The position numbers and the translations under genes were made by a program. Positions 6,401 through 7,453 of a DNA stretch of 7,453 nt are shown in pieces; position 1 is the stretch's first letter, and each line of letters opens with the position of its first letter. Location: contig JAMCRS010000354.1 of assembly GCA_023380675.1 (NCBI GenBank), positions 1 to 7,453 of the forward strand, written 5' to 3'. This DNA comes from Chloroflexota bacterium (GTDB taxonomy: Bacteria > Chloroflexota > Anaerolineae > UBA4142). Below the pieces are notes generated by a model. It made no database searches and had not been told where the DNA came from. It saw nothing but the letters and a program-made list of their open reading frames with translations.

Positions 6401-6664
6401 GTCGTCGCGCAGGTGAATCAGTCGAAATGCGTTGGCTGCCTGACGTGCACGCGCACCTGCCCATTCGGCATCCCGCGCATCGATCCAACGGCGATTGGGA
6501 ATGGCGGCATCCTCGGCGCGGCGTGGATCGATCCGGCGAAATGCCAGGGCTGCGGCACATGCACCGGTGAATGCCCGGCGACGGCGATCCAGTTGGTCAA
6601 CTATCGTGACGAACAAATCATGCTGCGCGAGACGGCAGGCTTGGGCGCGTGGGTGACGGCATAA
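3470..6664 (+). CDS. hdrA: HdrA-type electron-bifurcating flavoprotein, two FAD modules and five predicted [4Fe-4S] clusters
   Basis: This 1064-residue protein begins at GTG. Order of parts: FAD module 1 (Rossmann GGGVAG 19-24; GGRVAQLGFMFPT-DCVLC with C63/C66) carries an inserted 2[4Fe-4S] ferredoxin (C128, C131, C134, C138; C176, C179, C182, C186). Next come QCIGSRD and YCSSICC (269-285) and VCGAFQSP near 416. A domain matching the HdrA N-terminal cluster domain follows (CNCGD 483-487, C518, C543 in ACSHRTHESLF). FAD module 2 (GGGVAG 622-627; QCVREPD and YCSRVCC, 775-790) has no inserted ferredoxin. The C-terminal 2[4Fe-4S] ferredoxin uses C987, C990, C993, C997 and C1025, C1028, C1031, C1035. 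HdrA proteins are the cytosolic flavin-bifurcating core of heterodisulfide reductase-type complexes, splitting electron pairs between ferredoxin and another acceptor. Its true partners are unknown: MvhD follows, but no HdrB or HdrC. A short Arg-rich insertion occupies 851-867. Confidence 0.95.
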   Translation: MNTTNHNLETGIATVMVLGGGVAGMRAAIDLAEAGIRVKLVESTHGLGGRVAQLGFMFPTHDCVLCRGTSDHGYGCTRPVISPAFMDYNLHPNIEVLTNAQVLDASGEAGDYTVTLRRHPRYVNPERCTNCGRCADVCPVEKPRGFEAGLTTRKAAYKVAPRAIPNSYVIDRGPYCDDCHRCEQVCPTRAINLRETATDEDAHVDAIILAVGHQLYDARQSEEFGYGRFANVITSMEYERLASRSGPTEGIVTRPSDSTAPKRIAWLQCIGSRDQTHPYCSSICCMYATKEAMLAKQRLPGVACHVFTMDERAFNKEYNAYLHQAREKYGIEYTRCRLSSLKEEPQTHNLIAQYVTEEGARHEDTFDMVVLAVGMEPPAQAAAVAKRLGISLNAYGFCETDKFAPLQTNRSGVYVCGAFQSPKEISESLIDASGAAGEAMRLLSTKIGNAPHSREYPFLARNGEFPPERDLANEASRTGVFVCNCGDAISQVVNTDALTDFAEKLPGVVHAEQVAYLCLPEGQARLRRAIEERGVNRVVAAACSHRTHESLFQRTVREAALNPNLLEMANIREHCAWAHRHDPAGATRKAKELVRVAVARAAKLAPIYKDRVTPTPHALVIGGGVAGMTAALSIADSGYSVHLVERADTLGGNLGNIYFTAEGGNPQRLLRDLVNRVVGHDRIRVFTRSEITEHTGHVGAFHSVISTHVKGIAEPVKTNIEHSVTIVATGGQERRGTEYLMGKDPRVVTAHQLEEMLVHSPERIAELKQVVFVQCVREPDQPEYCSRVCCTNTMKNATRIKMLNPHCQIIVLFKDIITYGFREQYYTEARWRGVLFVRYTDDTKPVVEIKDDRGERRQRGDPPAGDRLLTSLRVRVQEPALKEELVLNPDLLVVSTQIAPSDGTKELAQTLHVPLSSEGFYMEAHLKMRPMDFMEEGIFIAGMAHYPKFIEESISHALAAAGRAITILSQAPLYFGGVVAQVNQSKCVGCLTCTRTCPFGIPRIDPTAIGNGGILGAAWIDPAKCQGCGTCTGECPATAIQLVNYRDEQIMLRETAGLGAWVTA

Positions 6665-6761
6665 AACGTAAAGCATAAAACGTGAGGCGCAAACGCAACA
6701 CGAAATATGCAGTACGTGGCGCGTGTTGCGTATTCCGTAAGGCGCGAGACCTGATACTTGG
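6658..6761 (+). repeat. Degenerate 7-bp tandem repeat filling the hdrA-mvhD spacer
   Basis: From the last two hdrA codons to just before mvhD the sequence falls into 15 consecutive heptamers, with one single-base slip (unit 5, 6686-6691, is six bases). The consensus is N-R-C-G-Y-R-A. By unit, position 2 is a purine in 14 of 15, position 3 is C in 14 of 15, position 4 is G in 11 of 15, position 5 is a pyrimidine in 14 of 15 and position 6 is a purine in all. Examples are AACGTAA (6665), AACGTGA (6679), TACGTGG (6713) and GGCGCGA (6741). The hdrA stop codon lies in the first unit. The array also contains an inverted repeat, ACGCAACACG (6693-6702) with CGTGTTGCGT (6722-6731), and a direct repeat GCATAAAACGT (6659-6669 and 6673-6683). 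There is no T-run, so it is not an obvious terminator. Confidence 0.75.
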
Positions 6762-6770
6762 ACATTGGAA

Positions 6771-7196
6771 ATGATGACTGACAATCACAACGGCTTTGAA
6801 CCCGAAATCACCGCGTTCGGATGCATCTACTGCGGCTATATGGCGGCGGACACCGCGGGCACGCTCGGCTGGGAATATCCAGCAAACGTGAAATACGTGA
6901 AACTCCCCTGCACCGGCAAGATCGACATTCGCTATATCCTCGCCGCGTTCGAGCAAGGTGCGGATGGCGTGTACGTCGTCGCGTGTCCGCTGGGCAACTG
7001 CCATCACGTCAAAGGGAACGAGCGCGGCAAGAAACGCGTCGAGCGCGCGAAAAAGATTCTGGATCAGATCGGCGTCGGCGGCGAGCGACTCGATATGTTT
7101 TTCATGAGCGGCGGGCAAGGCAAGACGTTCGCCAGCGCGGCGGAGACGATGACAGAACGCATCAAAAAGTTGGGACCGAATCCGGTGAAAAAGTGA
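6771..7196 (+). CDS. mvhD: MvhD/FlpD-type [2Fe-2S] electron-transfer subunit
   Basis: The 141-residue protein matches the MvhD (FlpD) family over its whole length. It has FEPEITAFGCIYCGYMAAD at the N-terminus, LPCTGKID in the middle, then ADGVYVVACPLGNCHH and a C-terminal GGERLDMFFMSGGQG stretch. The five cysteines (C18, C21, C47, C72, C77) sit at the family's cluster-ligand positions. MvhD passes electrons from a hydrogenase, formate dehydrogenase or other donor module to the HdrA flavin; it is soluble and binds HdrA. It follows hdrA on the same strand after 106 bases. The Shine-Dalgarno sequence is weak (TTGGA 6758-6762, eight bases before ATG 6771). ATG 6774 and TTG 6765 are alternative starts that change only a few residues. 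It appears to be the last gene of the unit, because the next ORF runs convergently and overlaps its end. Confidence 0.95.
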   Translation: MMTDNHNGFEPEITAFGCIYCGYMAADTAGTLGWEYPANVKYVKLPCTGKIDIRYILAAFEQGADGVYVVACPLGNCHHVKGNERGKKRVERAKKILDQIGVGGERLDMFFMSGGQGKTFASAAETMTERIKKLGPNPVKK

Positions 7197-7453
7197 CGAG
7201 TGCCGAGTTGAATGCAGCAAAAAGTGCTTGGATGGCTAACTGGCGGTCTTTCGGTGGCAGCGAATGCTTGAATTGAGAAGCAACCTTTTGCGCTCTGATG
7301 ACGAGACGCAGTATGGGGTCGGGATACCTTTCGGTGAGCATGGCTTGATATTCCGCGAGTTCTCGCTCGGTGACAGTAACCTTTTGGAGCGCGGTAGGAG
7401 AAACCGAATGCTCCAAAGCCCAAGCCAATAGGATGCTAATCTCGTCCAAGCCA
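7162..7453 (-). CDS. Hypothetical protein, convergent with mvhD, probably cut by the window edge
   Basis: The minus-strand frame is open from the right edge to a TGA at 7164-7162. It encodes at least 96 residues, and the only start near the edge is a TTG at 7449, so the gene probably continues beyond the window. The product looks like ordinary protein: mixed hydrophobic and charged helical stretches such as LDEISILLAWALEHS, ERELAEYQAMLTERYPD and KDRQLAIQALFAAFN, with no cysteine and no low-complexity runs. I do not recognise the family. Codon third positions are less GC-rich than in hdrA and mvhD. Its last ~35 bases overlap the 3' end of mvhD tail to tail, and no terminator is visible between them. 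No + strand gene competes for 7197-7453. The call rests on openness and composition, so it is tentative. Confidence 0.42.
   Translation of the reverse strand, partial: GLDEISILLAWALEHSVSPTALQKVTVTERELAEYQAMLTERYPDPILRLVIRAQKVASQFKHSLPPKDRQLAIQALFAAFNSALVTFSPDSVPTF

Noticed and set aside
6693..6731. Inverted repeat in the hdrA-mvhD spacer as an intrinsic terminator
   Set aside because: The arms are 10 bp around a 19-base loop with no T-run after them. The symmetry is explained by the heptamer periodicity of the spacer.
5165..6784. Long minus-strand open frame of about 539 codons opposite hdrA
   Set aside because: It lies wholly antisense to unmistakable HdrA coding sequence. The product is Arg/His/Asp-rich with no recognisable domain, as expected when GC-rich codons are read in reverse. 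The 412-codon frame at 3587-4825 and the 199-codon frame at 2154-2753 are rejected for the same reason.
1..7453. CRISPR arrays, tRNA or rRNA genes, insertion sequences, attachment sites
   Set aside because: I looked on both strands and saw no repeat-spacer array, cloverleaf, rRNA-like stretch, transposase or flanking terminal repeats.

Overview
The window is about 7.45 kb of GC-rich bacterial DNA, densely coded almost entirely on the + strand. Its gene content points to an anaerobe with folate-linked one-carbon metabolism and flavin/iron-sulfur electron-bifurcating chemistry. The protein families and a 7-bp-periodic spacer remind me of Chloroflexota (Anaerolineae-like) genomes. That placement is an impression from memory and is not shown by any marker gene here.

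Layout: (1) 1-2903 is a co-directional run. It holds the C-terminal part of a malic enzyme (truncated by the window edge), a thioredoxin-reductase-fold flavoprotein that contains no cysteine at all, and folD (methylene-THF dehydrogenase/cyclohydrolase). Two hairpins lie between the flavoprotein gene and folD, and a strong hairpin plus T-run closes the unit after folD. (2) 2942-3041 carries a perfect TATAAT box overlapped by a 7/8 dyad, a good candidate promoter/operator. (3) 3042-7196 is a second unit: an Rrf2-family regulator with five clustered cysteines, translationally coupled through a GTGA overlap to a 1064-residue HdrA-type protein, then a spacer made of degenerate heptamers, then an MvhD-type [2Fe-2S] protein. 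(4) 7162-7453 holds a probable minus-strand hypothetical gene that converges on mvhD and overlaps its 3' end.

How the genes may work together: malic enzyme and FolD both move electrons onto pyridine nucleotides, and FolD feeds the folate one-carbon branch. HdrA plus MvhD is the flavin-bifurcating core plus the electron-entry subunit known from heterodisulfide reductase-type complexes. HdrB and HdrC do not follow, because mvhD is the last + strand gene in view, so the electron donor and acceptor partners must be elsewhere. The Rrf2 gene at the head of the hdrA-mvhD unit suggests control by Fe-S or redox status.

The least ordinary items are the cysteine-free thioredoxin-reductase homologue, the two-FAD, five-cluster architecture of HdrA, and the heptamer-periodic hdrA-mvhD spacer. 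I did not find evidence for a wholly new system; the components belong to recognisable families in unusual forms and arrangement.
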